A stretch of 64,000 nucleotides of DNA from Bigelowiella natans CCMP2755 (Eukaryota; Cercozoa; Chlorarachniophyceae): positions 1-64,000 of the forward strand of contig ADNK01001866.1 in the NCBI GenBank assembly GCA_000320545.1, given 5' to 3'. Positions 25,088-37,491 of the stretch are shown one piece after another. Position 1 is the first letter of the stretch. Each line of letters opens with the position of its first letter. A program made the position numbers and the translations under genes. The notes beneath the pieces are model-generated. The model ran no database searches, was not told the origin of the DNA, and saw only the letters and a list, made by a program, of their open reading frames with translations.

Positions 25088-25484
25088 GGCGCGTTATGTC
25101 AGAGGCCTTTCCCTTAGCAAATTTCTTGCCCCTGCTCTGCAAAAGGACCTGCCTTCTTCTCCCCCCTTCAATATACGGGAAGAATTTGAGGAATCTGAGC
25201 TGCTAGAACAGGATAAGATCGTCAGTCTAACCTTTGATGATGAGAGTTGAGAATGGGAGCGGCGCCGCCTAAAATGGAGTTTTTGCCTCTTGGAAGGTGC
25301 TCCAGCCCCTGCGCCCGAATTCCGAACGGTAAAACAGAAGGAAATACAAGGGAATTTATACCTGCGACAACCCAATCGCTGCGAAGAGTTGGAAGAACAG
25401 TACCTGTCTCTGAGGGTACCCCATCTTCGCAGATACGACCTAAAGAAAAGGAAGGAATGTCGAATTTCTCCGAGCTATACATAA
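25086..25484 (+). CDS. Small basic protein, possibly mitochondrial, tentative
   Basis: Not recognised. Exons 25086-25224 and 25306-25484 join in phase (GTC-A / CC-CCT) to give 105 residues. It starts MARYVRGLSLSKFLAPALQ, ends in a basic stretch (LRRYDLKKRKECRISPSY) and has an acidic middle (REEFEESELLEQDK). The size and charged layout resemble small mitochondrial ribosomal or assembly proteins; that is only an impression. Its ATG overlaps the ATG of the minus-strand CDO gene in the word CATG. Minus-strand frames over 25222-25518 are also open, so strand assignment is uncertain. Confidence 0.4.
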
Positions 25485-25851
25485 AACAACTTCCTCGCGA
25501 TGGATGACGATACTCCAAACAACAACAACTGGCGGTTCAGGATATTTCCTCGATGAAAAAATGACATGATTCGACATTTGATGTGCTGGATGAAAATGCC
25601 CTGAAACTACCAGCACAAATTAGCAATATTTGCTCGAGAAGGGAGGGTATGTGCTTGGGAGCAAATCGCTTCTTCGTGGCGGAATGCTTTTCGCTAATAA
25701 TATCGGGGAAACCTCTTGAATTTTTTTTCAGAGATTTGTCCGAGGAGGATCGCCGTCGCGAAATATCGGATTGTAGGCCAATTATTTGGGGAGACATGGT
25801 ATAACAGGCCTAAATTTATAATTGTGTACCGGTAGATCAGAAAACAAGGAG
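25485..25851. other. Gap with open frames on both strands
   Basis: The plus strand reads CLGANRFFVAECF...RREISDCRPIIWGDM up to a possible donor near 25799. The minus strand reads MSPQIIGLQSDISRRRSS... from 25797. Neither could be tied to further exons. One of them may be a real exon of a small gene just upstream of the cyclophilin. Confidence 0.3.
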
Positions 25852-26438
25852 ATGGCGGTGACCTTGCACACCAACCTGGGCAACCTTAAGATCGAGCTCC
25901 ACTGTGACCTCGTGCCGAAAACATGCAAGGTATGTCTTCGATAATTAGATCGAATCAGATTAAATTGGAAGGACTGTGCAAGGGATAGAAAGTTCTTCAA
26001 TGGGGCGGCTGGGGAAATGAGAGTTGGATGGAATCAGCATCCTTAGTTCGCGCTTGCTGTTTATTTTCTTCTATTCCACCAAAATTTCTGTTATCAATAG
26101 ATGTTATCCTATGAATCTTACGTCTTTTCTGATTACATTTTCTTCCTCAGAAGATGGTATGAGACAATTTCACCGACACTAATTCGACCCCGCAATTCAA
26201 TTTCAGAACTTTCTTGCTTTGAGCGCCAGCGGATACTACGATGGCACCATATTTCATCGTAACATCGCGAAATTCATAATCCAAGGCGGAGATCCGTCTG
26301 GAACTGGAAAGGGGGGTGAAAGGTTCGTAGATTACCTCACTTTGCGTCGTGTCGTCTCGTCACTTCTTTTATTCTTCAGCATATACGGGAAGCATTTTGA
26401 GGATGAGATAACGAGTGCGTTGAAGGTACATTCCTCCA

Positions 26439-26488
<50 letters not shown>

Positions 26489-26866
26489 AATTCATTCCAT
26501 AAAACATTTTCCCTCAGCACTCGGGGCGGGGAGTTGTCTCGATGGCGAACAAAGGGCCGAACACAAACGGCTCCCAATTCTTTATCACATACGGCAAAGC
26601 AAAGCACTTAAACAACGTGAACACAGTCTTTGGAAAGTATGTTGCACAGAATTCTGCACATTAAAATCGATGCACATTCCATTATTAAATTTCCGAAAAG
26701 TTCTGACTAAACAATAATCCTCAGAGTGATACATGGATTCTCCACACTCGATGCAATGGAGCGTACCCCAGTTGGAAGGAAGGATAGGCCAGTAAACAAC
26801 ATCGAAATAAAAAGTGTCACAATTCACTCAAACCCGATAGCTGAGAAAGAAGAGCGTGAGTCGTGA
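25852..26866 (+). CDS. PPIL3: Cyclophilin-type peptidyl-prolyl isomerase, PPIL3-like
   Basis: Catalyses cis-trans isomerisation of proline peptide bonds; PPIL3 homologues associate with the spliceosome (family knowledge). Exons 25852-25929, 26207-26322, 26380-26425, 26518-26636, 26725-26866 close in phase to 166 residues, close to the usual length. It starts [19 protein letters not shown], as PPIL3 does. Active-site elements are visible: [44 protein letters not shown] and TVFGKVIHGF. Intron 3 carries an AT microsatellite (26441-26486). The C-terminus ends in a short charged tail, EKEERES. Confidence 0.93.
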
Positions 26867-27643
26867 TCAGACTGTACTTCTCGCACGGCGTGTATATGTG
26901 CGATGTTTAATTCAATAACCGTCCATGTATAAAACTTAACTACACGATGGATTAATCCAAATATACCACTTAAGTACGTGCTTAACCCAGTAGATCAAAA
27001 TATGCTGTAGTAAATATAATAGGTGCTATGCGCAGCTTTTTAGTACGACATACAATGTATGACTGTGCCTCCCGTTTAAGTACTGATGAGTAGGCTGGGG
27101 CAGCGCAGCCCGCCGTACGCGCTGCACTGCAAGACTCAGATGTGCTAGCATAGATTAGATTAGATCGGTGATCGTACCTGCGAACTTCACTGTTTGCACA
27201 TGTGTACAGGCGTACTGCTAGTATGATGCTTCTTATTAGATGTGGCGCGCACATGCTGAGCTAAGCATTAGTAGCCAAGCAAGGGGTTACTAGTAGGCTG
27301 CATTTGAACAAGCTGCGTAGAATTTAGATGATGTCTAACACACATTACATGATGCGAATCATCTTGACAGGAACGACTATCTAAAATTGAATCACCAGCT
27401 GCTCGACAAATGCTACATCTAATCTTGCGGCCAGTTCTCAAGGGACGTTTCCCTCAATAGTCTTTGCCCACTATCGCAGAGAGTAATCCGGTGAAATCTG
27501 CCATGCGAGTCAGATCACATAAAAATTAATATCATATTCATAAAATATATATAAATGTATAGAGCACTTGTCACGAAGTAAAAAATGAAAATATTCATGT
27601 ATAGAAATACAAATGTTGTAAGCGAAGTACTATACTGTATCTA

Positions 27644-27683
<40 letters not shown>

Positions 27684-27697
27684 AAATGTGTGTCTCT

Positions 27698-27757
27698 GCA
27701 TAGCTACATTAGGATGACCATTGAAAAAATTTAAACATTTCATTACATCCGTCTCAT
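27698..27757 (+). repeat. Dispersed ~60-base repeat, copy C
   Basis: Starts GCATAGCTACATTAGGATGA, contains CCATTGAAAAAATTTAAAC and ends ATTTCATTACATCCGTCTCA. It matches copy B at both ends and copies A and D in the central GATGACCATTGAAA part. Confidence 0.7.
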
Positions 27758-27890
27758 AAATGTGTGTGTGTGTGTGTGTGTGTGTGAATATGTAGCTATG
27801 CAATTAAATCTAATGTGCACGTGTGTAAGCGTAGCTGATGATTTTTGATGATCAAGAGCTTCAGCTCTAAACATGAAAATCGATTAAAAT

Positions 27891-28007
27891 ATGAGCGGAG
27901 CTAAAATTGTGGCGGCGCAGTTACAGACCAACAAATGGAAGTATGAAGAAGTTGAACCCAATTATGGCAAAGAGTATGGTATTCACAGTAACAGCTGTTT
28001 TGGTTGA
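27891..28007 (+). CDS. Short ORF of 38 residues, doubtful
   Basis: ATG to TGA; starts MSGAKIVAAQLQTNKWKY and continues with EEVEPNYGKE. The composition is protein-like and there is a possible GT donor inside (about 27973), so it could be the first exon of something larger, but no second plus-strand exon was found before the minus-strand gene that ends at 28152. Not recognised. Confidence 0.25.
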   Translation: MSGAKIVAAQLQTNKWKYEEVEPNYGKEYGIHSNSCFG

Positions 28008-28151
28008 AACAATGAGCAAAAAAAGATCAAGATAATTTCTAATCTGTACATAAAAATTTATCGTTGTCATACATTAAAGTGCTGATCTCTACAGCGATTC
28101 GAGTTCTGTCTTCCTCACTCTCTACTCTCCCTCTCTTCCCACTGCGGTATA

Positions 28152-28989
28152 TTATTGAAGTAATAAAGTACCGTCAATCTTTGAAATGTCAAGATTCTGC
28201 AGAGTGAATCCTGTGGAGATAGGAGGGATTTGGTCTTTTACTTATCGATGCGTGAAAATTAAGAATCACGAATGGAAACCTTCATCTTCTTCGCCTTCGT
28301 TTCTTCTTTTCCATGCGTCTAGTTCCGCCTTCGAAAGACACATTCGTGATTTATGGACCTCTTTAACAATGAAAAACTTCGTGCCACACGGTACAAAATT
28401 ATTACCTGGGCTTCTGGTGAGAGCTCAGTGTCGCCGTAAGATCTGCGCCTGGAACAAGTAAATTGAAAGTAAGACTTGCTAGATGGTGCCCACACGATCG
28501 ATGACTCACTTTCTTTCTTCTTCAGCGCATACCGATGTTGGATACCTAGTGAGAAGAAGAAAGTGAGAAGAATGGAACGCGGGCTCTGCTGTGGATTTGA
28601 GTCATAACAAATGTAACTCAACTTACCGATGATAAACATTCGATGCCCTCGTCAATCCCGACAATATTCTCGGTCGGAACTGCACGCGGCTAGTCTACAG
28701 GGTTATAACTAAAACTGAGTGCCTCTGTAACACAAAACCGCAAAGGATCAAATCCAAAAGAAAAATACAAGGCGAATACCTGCTGCACACTTGCTCTATT
28801 GCCCAGTACAGATCGACCACCCTCAAATGATGCGTAGACCACTACTGCAGCCACAGTAGCACACAATAAAAATATCGAACGAGATAAGTTCTGGCGACGA
28901 TTTGAGTTTCGGAGCAGCGGCAAGGAGGAGGGAGGGGAGGATGAGAAGGAGGGTGAGGAAGCCGGGAAGGATGCCATGGTCGGTCGCAA
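28152..28989 (-). CDS. Uncharacterised single-pass (type II) membrane protein
   Basis: Not recognised. Exons 28989-28780, 28694-28627, 28545-28510, 28413-28280, 28210-28152 close in phase to 168 residues (164 if the second ATG, MASFPASS, is used). A Ser/Pro-rich and then basic N-terminus (RNSNRRQNLSR) precedes one hydrophobic segment, SIFLLCATVAAVVVYASF. The lumenal or soluble part includes NNFVPCGTKFFIVKEVHKSR and a charged stretch KRRNEGEEDEG. An alternative acceptor five bases downstream in exon 2 opens another frame with a shorter product. The gene is divergent from the tRNA methyltransferase with about 150 bases between starts, so they may share a promoter. Confidence 0.6.
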
Positions 28990-29141
28990 GAGACGTGACC
29001 GTTCTCGAGCGTTGCCACGTTTTTTTGGTGCGGCTAAAAAATCTCATGTCGCAAGGTGAAAAAGGGATGAAGAAGGGCTGGTTTATTATCGTTGAAATTG
29101 GAAAATGTGTTTGGAGCAAGTTGACGCAGAAGAAGAAGGGC

Positions 29142-30735
<1,594 letters not shown>

Positions 30736-31631
30736 TGAAGGGTGGGGTGAATCGAAGATGATGACGCGACTTCGGAGTTACCCATCCGGAACTGAACTTG
30801 GATAGCGAATCCGAAGGAATTGCGTTATCGTTTCTTACATGTCTCTATGACATAAAAGCTGTTTGGGCTTATATTACTTACGCGTGTATTTGTAAATTAA
30901 AGTTGGTTGTCGTCAATTATAAAGGGAAAATGTATGTAGACACATAGCACCGTTTCACGGCTGCTGCATGATCATGCATACACAGGACACTGCGTGGTAC
31001 GTCATGCATCTAGATGTGTGATTCCCAAATCACACACAGCCCAAGCTTAGCATGTTTCAAGCACAAAGTTGTGATCTGAATGACTGCGTGGTGACGACGG
31101 ACCACATGAAAAGATTTGCGCGCACAGTCTGCTACACCTGCTGCTCATGGACCATGCTAGCATGCCCGACGTTTCACTTCCCTATACTGTTCGCGGCGGT
31201 AGCAAAAATGCGAAAATGCGCAACGTGGAAATTTGCCTACTGACGACACCACTGCTGAACTAAATTGCTAGCAATGGCGTGCTAGCGCGGTGAAAATCAC
31301 AGGCACATCATGTCACATGCCTTGCTGTGAAAACAATCTTTGTACAACGCATTCTAGCACATTTATACATTGATCATCATCACTAAAATCATCATCCCCG
31401 CAATGATGGACACGTGTGTTCAATGGACGTGTTCACACGTGCCACGTACATGCAATGTCAAACTCACAATTAATCAAAACGACTGGCTGATGCAGACAAT
31501 TATACAATAAGCAGCACGGAGTTCTGCTCGTGCTACACGCGCGACACAGACGACAAATCGATGCTGCTTTCAAGTGCATGAAGTACACAACAGCAGAGAC
31601 AAAATGACACAGTACTAGCGCTGCAACTGTC

Positions 31632-31700
31632 ACTGCTTTGCACAGTTGCATCTCACATTAAGATGACCATTGAAATGATCTGATCACTTCATATTGGTTT
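31632..31700 (+). repeat. Dispersed ~60-base repeat, copy D
   Basis: Runs CACTGCTTTGCACAGTTGCA, then CTCACATTAAGATGACCATT, then GAAATGATCTGATCACTTC. It shares its first half with copy A and its GATGACCATTGAAA core with copy C. Confidence 0.6.
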
Positions 31701-31975
31701 CGTTTCGTGTCCAGGTGTGATGTCGTGTGCTCAGTCTCTATAAGTCCAGTGTGCAGATCGAACAGCAGAGACATGAGTCCATCCATGTTCGAGCATGCGC
31801 GCAAGACGTGCATGTGAAGAAGCAAGTGCCACACGCGATGCGTAGTGTTTGCGCCTACAGCGCTACACGGCTAGTCTGCGTACTTCGATGCAATTTTCTA
31901 GATTTATCAGCCTACATTGCATTGGCATGCATGCAATGGTTAATGAACATGTCTAGACATGTACGGCACTAAATA

Positions 31976-32016
31976 CGAGACGGATGTAATGAATGAGTTA
32001 AATTTGCTATGTTGTT
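31976..32016 (-). repeat. Dispersed repeat, partial copy E
   Basis: On the minus strand it reads CATAGCAAATTTAACTCATT followed by CATTACATCCGTCTCG, matching the right end of copies B and C. It faces copy D about 300 bases away, giving an inverted arrangement. Confidence 0.6.
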
Positions 32017-32270
32017 GATTGTTGCGTCGAGTAGCATGGCGCTGCCAACTGCCACCGAGATGGCTGTGAGGCTTGTACGCGGTACTTTCAGAACAAATCC
32101 AGCATGTTATGACGTGGCTACAGAGCACCCTTCCCACAATATGTAGCCTCAGTGATGTTAATTGCACCTCCAAAGTCGCTTTACCTGCTAGCCTGCCCCA
32201 GATCTTCTACTTGACGGAGAATAAAACTATTCATATTCGCACGTAGTACGTGCTATGTGAATGGAGCGGG

Positions 32271-33081
32271 TTATAGCTGACTTCCTGCAGCAGAGAAGGA
32301 TGGTCTTGTGACACAATTCAGAAACTTTTGTATCGTCGTAAAATACTTGGCCGTTTCTCGCAGGTACAGATCACTATGCTTAGCTTCAAAAGTTACAAAC
32401 CATTCCCTCTGGGGAATATCAGTGTCTGCTGATCCCTTTTCGTCACTTTCTGCCCGCTCATCGACAGAATCGTTTGTCATCGACACCGTTTCCCCCTTGT
32501 TTTTCCTCTCCACTCTGCCGTAGTCACCTTCGGATTTATTCTTCTGGAGCCTCTTCCATCGTCGCCTCTTGGCAATTCGGTATAGCTCCTTCATTTGCTC
32601 GGGTCCCACCATGTGATCATGGAGTCCCGAAAGGAATAATATCTGATTTTTTTTTGCCGATGACGGGGGGCGAGGGGGCGGGGTAAAGTAATAATTTGTT
32701 AATTTTGATAGGTAGGAATGCTATGTTGTTGATTTTAATTATGATTGGAGCAATTTTGAGACTTGTTAACAGAGGAAAACGTTCTGTTTCTTTGTGGCTG
32801 TAGTCGGTGTTTTGTTTGTACTAGCGCTACTGCATATTAAAGGGGATGAGGGTGTTGCAATGCATTCAAATCTACAGGGGCTCGTATTCGCGCGACTGCA
32901 TCACACGTTCGCCATTGTGAACGTAGAAATGGCCGCATGAATTTATCCGGAACAAGTCGCAGAGGCAAGAACACGCGCTCCTGAAAGCATGGACGGAGCA
33001 TATTTTAAGATACAGATAAATGACATCACAAACAAAATCTAGATCTCCCATAAGACAGAAACACACAACAGACACACACAG

Positions 33082-33112
<31 letters not shown>

Positions 33113-35412
33113 CGCAACACACATGCGCAAATGAACACACAATCCTTTCGATATAAATACAGCCGCCTACCTACTACACATCCGAACACGTACCAAAAAA
33201 ACAAGTAGAAAACATACAAAGTAGAAAACATACAATACGCGTCTATTTGTCAAGGCACATGTAATCACGAGACGACGAAGTACAGCCACCACATCAAGCC
33301 CCGCTATCGCTTGCTACTGGGAAAATCTTCGACAACGACGACAACTGCTACTAAGTGTTCCCTACCGCCATGGCACTGATTGAGAGGAAGGTGTTCTCTA
33401 ATACAACCCCTCTTATTCTGGCCGCATAAGCATCATCATCACCTGTTTCCATAATGGCAATAACATATTCAAAGTACCCTTCTCGTGAATAAATCAAGTG
33501 AAAAGAACTCTCGGTAAAATCTCCCTATCCACATCATTCTCACCCCCCACCTCCTCCCCCCATTCAGTCTTTTCTCCCCCCCCCCCCCCTCCACGCCTTC
33601 GGGTACCAGTTGATGCAGCGACAGAGGCAGCCACGGCACCTCCGAGTGATTGACCAAATACGAAAATCTAGGAGAGCATTATTAACAGCGTAGAAGACAA
33701 CGAACAACGGTCGGAAACATTACATTAGCGGTAATGCGCGGTGCAGAACTCTAGGATTAATAATGAAATGAACGATGACGCATGTCTCAGGATACTACTT
33801 TCATCAGCAGTTCCAAACCAATAAACATGAAGATATCAGTGAACAGAAACTCATCATCATCATCATCATCATCACGTCGTGCACTCAAAAACCTGTTCCC
33901 GGTCAATCGTCGGGTTTGAATAGAGGAAGCTCAGTGCAGCTTTTGCGTCCAGGATCAGGCCTGAGCGTGATTATTTTGTTTATTTATTTATTGAGTTTGA
34001 CCGAGATCTTGGATCCCTTTGTAACGACAACAGGGGACGGTTGCTTTCATCATCGTTGTGATGCATACGGCATGAACTAGGAGTAGTTGCTTTCTTTTCT
34101 CGGACTGTCTATCTAGCAAGAAACATCAACGCAGAAAAGACCTACCCTCCTCAGATGGCTCTCCTTCTGATTCTCCATAGCCACGATACTAGGGGTGATA
34201 CATACAACACGACATGTAGTATATCAAGCACAAGGTCGTCACGGTATTTCGAATATCGAAAGTATAGCAGTAGCACCCTATGTCACTATGTAAGATTAAT
34301 TTGAATATGTCACTATGAGAGGGCCCCCCCCCCCCCCCCTCCTCTTGCTATCCCTCCTCCCTCTCCACGCTTACGTGTGTTTTCTGCCAGAGTTAGGTTT
34401 GGTGGCAATAATGATGATGACGATGATGATGATGATAAAACTAACAGAAGCCAGCCAACTCGCAGATCTACTACTACTACGACGACATTGCCATCAGATC
34501 TCTTATCGATCCAACCTCTAGAAGAAGCAAGTTCACGCCCAAGTTATGGAACATCGAAGCATATTGAGCCAACCCACGACCCATGTTGCCTGTCAATTTT
34601 GATGGTAAGTTAGGTGCTGCCGTTCTCCTAAATTTCAGAATGCGCTCTCATTGCATATTCATGATGCAAAATGCTGCACTACAGCTGCTGCTAGCTAGGA
34701 TAATTCGTCATTACCAGAGTTCCCGTGCATGCAGAGAATCTATGGAGAATGGTAAACATTGCTATCAGGCAACAAAAACAACAACAACAACAACAACAAC
34801 TAACTAACGAACTCATCATGTTGTTCCCTGTTGAAAGCACGGCATGGGGGTACATACAGTACATCATACCGTTGGCACTTTGCGCTGCAGATCGAAGTCT
34901 GGCTGAGTCAGTAGCCATGCGATGATTGTAATCTGATGATGAATATCGGTAAGAGCAGGTGCTGGTGTTCGAAAGGAGGGGATGCATGCCCCTCTTCTCG
35001 AAACATAAGAAATCCGAACTGAATATCACCCCATCCTCCGTTTTGAGTCTCACGCTTTCAAAAGGGACTGTCCATTCCTGCGATAAGTAGTCAATCGTGA
35101 TGATTTGTAAACAACGAGATAATGTCAAACAGTCTCGCAAACAAACATATGATGATGAGAATAACATACGACCGTTGGAGATCGCTGATTTTCTGGGTTT
35201 TCGACATATCTTCGCTGCTGTCGGGCAATTTACCGTACCTAAGAGACATACATGGTTTGGAACGGAGTAATAAATAAAACAACTTCGGTTCATAGGGAAA
35301 AAACACAGTTCAGTAGTATCAATTGAGCTCTAAAGTTTCACCATGCATTAAAAAAAGAATTAAGGTATCATTATAAATAATATATATATATATATATATA
35401 TATATGTATACA

Positions 35413-35459
<47 letters not shown>

Positions 35460-35502
35460 CACGCGCGCACGAGTCTCTCTTTCCCCCTCCCCCCCCCCCC
35501 CC

Positions 35503-35539
<37 letters not shown>

Positions 35540-35782
35540 TAAGATACAAATATAAAGTGTTAAGGGTTAAAGTGCTGACAGTATCCGGTCTTGATTAAGA
35601 ACGATGTAAACGAAGGATCCACCGAATACAAATAGCAGAAGCCACAGCCTCTGGAAATACCATGCGATGACAAAAGCGGCTACCCAAGCTCCCCTAACCA
35701 GCAATTCCCTACGAACACGCCTGCGTCGGTAGCTTCTCCACCGAGCTGTTGCTATTTGCGAAGCGGTGGCTTGACTTGTCAT
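32271..35782 (-). CDS. Alpha/beta hydrolase, BEM46/ABHD13 type
   Basis: Membrane-anchored serine hydrolase; substrate unknown in this family. Exons: 35782-35580, 35238-35166, 35077-35030, 34932-34870, 34739-34715, 34589-34516, 34188-34146, 33960-33893, 33667-33607, 33409-33366, 32980-32876, 32642-32271; phases close to 392 residues. An N-terminal hydrophobic anchor (GAWVAAFVIAWYF... LLLFVFGGSFVYIVL) precedes VPFESVRLKTEDG, the oxyanion loop ILCMHGNSGNMG, YRGYGESEGEPSEEG, nucleophile elbow VFGQSLGGAVA, VLENTFLSI, Asp in FLSGLHDHMVGP and His in EAKHSDLYL. The triad is complete. A basic then acidic insert of about 55 residues (from KRRRWKRLQKNKSEG) sits between the Asp and His. The 25-base exon 34739-34715 carries the HGNSG loop. 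Confidence 0.9.
35381..35540. repeat. AT, TG and CT/TG microsatellite cluster
   Basis: AT (35380-35404), TG (35418-35455), C-run and CT (35485-35521), then TG (35522-35540), all inside the first intron of the hydrolase gene. Confidence 0.9.
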
Positions 35783-35893
35783 ACCTAGCAGGGATATCCT
35801 GATGCTGAGAAGTGAGTTGTGTGCCGTCATGTGTAACTCTGTTCTGTTCTGAGAGGTATCGTAGTTTCTACTGCTTCTACTTCCAACGAGTAT

Positions 35894-35929
<36 letters not shown>

Positions 35930-37491
35930 CATCACAACCACTACCAGCAATAAATGAAAAGTGACACGGAATGAGCGCCAAAAACCTAATCTTCTTTCGT
36001 GGGTGCGGTACGTTGGCAAAGACTTGCTTGCCTATCTATAAGTAGGGTAGTAAGGATGGGAAGAGTTCCGAAAAATTACAGGATGGTTCGACGTATGTGA
36101 GAAACTCTTTTGTTAAAAGGAAACAATAAAGGAACGTTAATCCCTGCTCTCATGAGGAGGGTGGCACGTACGTAGTATCTACACTTTGGTCCGACCCCAA
36201 ACCGAGGAGCATGTTCTTTCTCTTCTATCCGCTCACAAGGGATCCGATGATGTTCGCGAGGATCCGTCCAGACATGTCGTCAAGCAGATTTGCATGTCAT
36301 CTGCCTTTTGCGACATGAAATCATCGTTGTCGCAACATCTTGTGACAGGTCCTCAAAGACCGCTTTGAGTGTAGTTCATCATCATTGTTCTTTGTTCATT
36401 GTTCATTGTTCAAGGCATTCAATCGTGGATGAGTTAGCACTCGGTGATCCTTTCAGACCCCCTCATTGGAATCATTTCATTCATTCATTTGCGATTGAGG
36501 AGGAGGTGGAGCTTGGAACTTCTGATGAATCTCTCAACCGCACCATTCTAGCATTGGAAATGCTGCATTTCCAGATTTGTTCATTTGTTCGTCCACTGGT
36601 TTCGACAATCTATTCGGCCACATCACTTTGTCCACCTCACTCATTCATGTGTTCATTCAAACGATGAATGATGAGCACAGAAGAAACACACCACGTTGGA
36701 ACCGCTTGCCTGATGCATGCATGCACTCATTTGTGCTCAGTGCTCGTTCATTCAATGCGTCCAGACGTGCAATGCTCACAGCATGCTGCTCGCACAAACA
36801 CTTGAACACTTGCCCTGTTCGTCATTGAGAATCCCCTCTAGCCCTGTGTGCACGTGCCACCACGACGTTTCACACCAGTGCTGATGTGTCCAGTGAAAGA
36901 ACGACGCCCTGCCAATTGACCCCGCCAGCTAGCCAGCTAGCCAGCTAGCCAGGCACGCTCTAGCTAGTGCTGCATCAACTGTGGACACAGCTAGACAGCT
37001 GACAATGAAATTCATGCTGCTACTTGCGCTAGTGCCAGTGGCTTCTTTGCTTTTTTTCTGTGCACATGCTAGCATGCAAATCATCACGCAGCTAAAATCA
37101 AGTCCAAATGCATTTCAGGAACAAATCAAAGGGCACAGCTTCCTAGCTTCTTCCTACTTTTGCTTGCTACACGTTCTCCGATGCCACTCCATTGTGGCGA
37201 TGCGACATCTCACACGCTACACGTCATCAATTTCTCACACAAAATTACATGCAGTATCGTATTCACATACCTCATTGAAAAATACAAACAACTCATCATC
37301 TAATCGCATGTGTTTGGCAATAATTCGGAAGAACCATTCTTGAATATCACAAGAATTTAGTATCTACTGATTCATTGTTACATCTGAAAAGACACACCTA
37401 CAAAGCAGGAATTAAATTTGAATGCCCAATATGGTTTCAGTACAGCTGCTGGTACTGTAGTTGACTGCAGCATCGCTGCAGATTTGAATTA
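35783..37491. repeat. Intergenic region, with palindrome-rich island from about 36200
   Basis: No exon found. A GTA/TAC-type trinucleotide array lies at 35891-35929. From 36170 the sequence becomes rich in CATTCATT, GTTCATTGTTCATT and CTAGCCAG direct repeats (for example 36388-36412 and 36926-36952). It separates the divergent 5' end of the hydrolase from the 3' end of SLU7. Confidence 0.5.

Larger units (their letters stand above)
26867..28151. repeat. Intergenic island with dispersed-repeat copy and AT/TG arrays
   Basis: The stretch 26990-27480 is palindrome-rich and non-coding. AT (27650-27680) and TG (27763-27786) tracts flank the copy of the ~60-base block. One short ORF lies at 27891-28007, listed separately. 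The rest shows no exon. Confidence 0.55.
30736..32270. repeat. Intergenic island with two dispersed-repeat copies
   Basis: Non-coding, with high density of CATG, CTAG and GTGCAC-type words between 30950 and 32170. It separates the methyltransferase 3' end (+) from the hydrolase 3' end (-). It holds two copies of the dispersed block in opposite orientation. Confidence 0.6.

Noticed and set aside
28186-28461. Plus-strand ORF of 91 residues
   Set aside because: It is antisense to the well-supported exons of the minus-strand membrane protein gene.
36926-36956. CCAGCTAG direct repeats considered as a CRISPR-like or tandem array
   Set aside because: Units are contiguous 8-mers with no spacers, in a eukaryotic island; simple repeat only.
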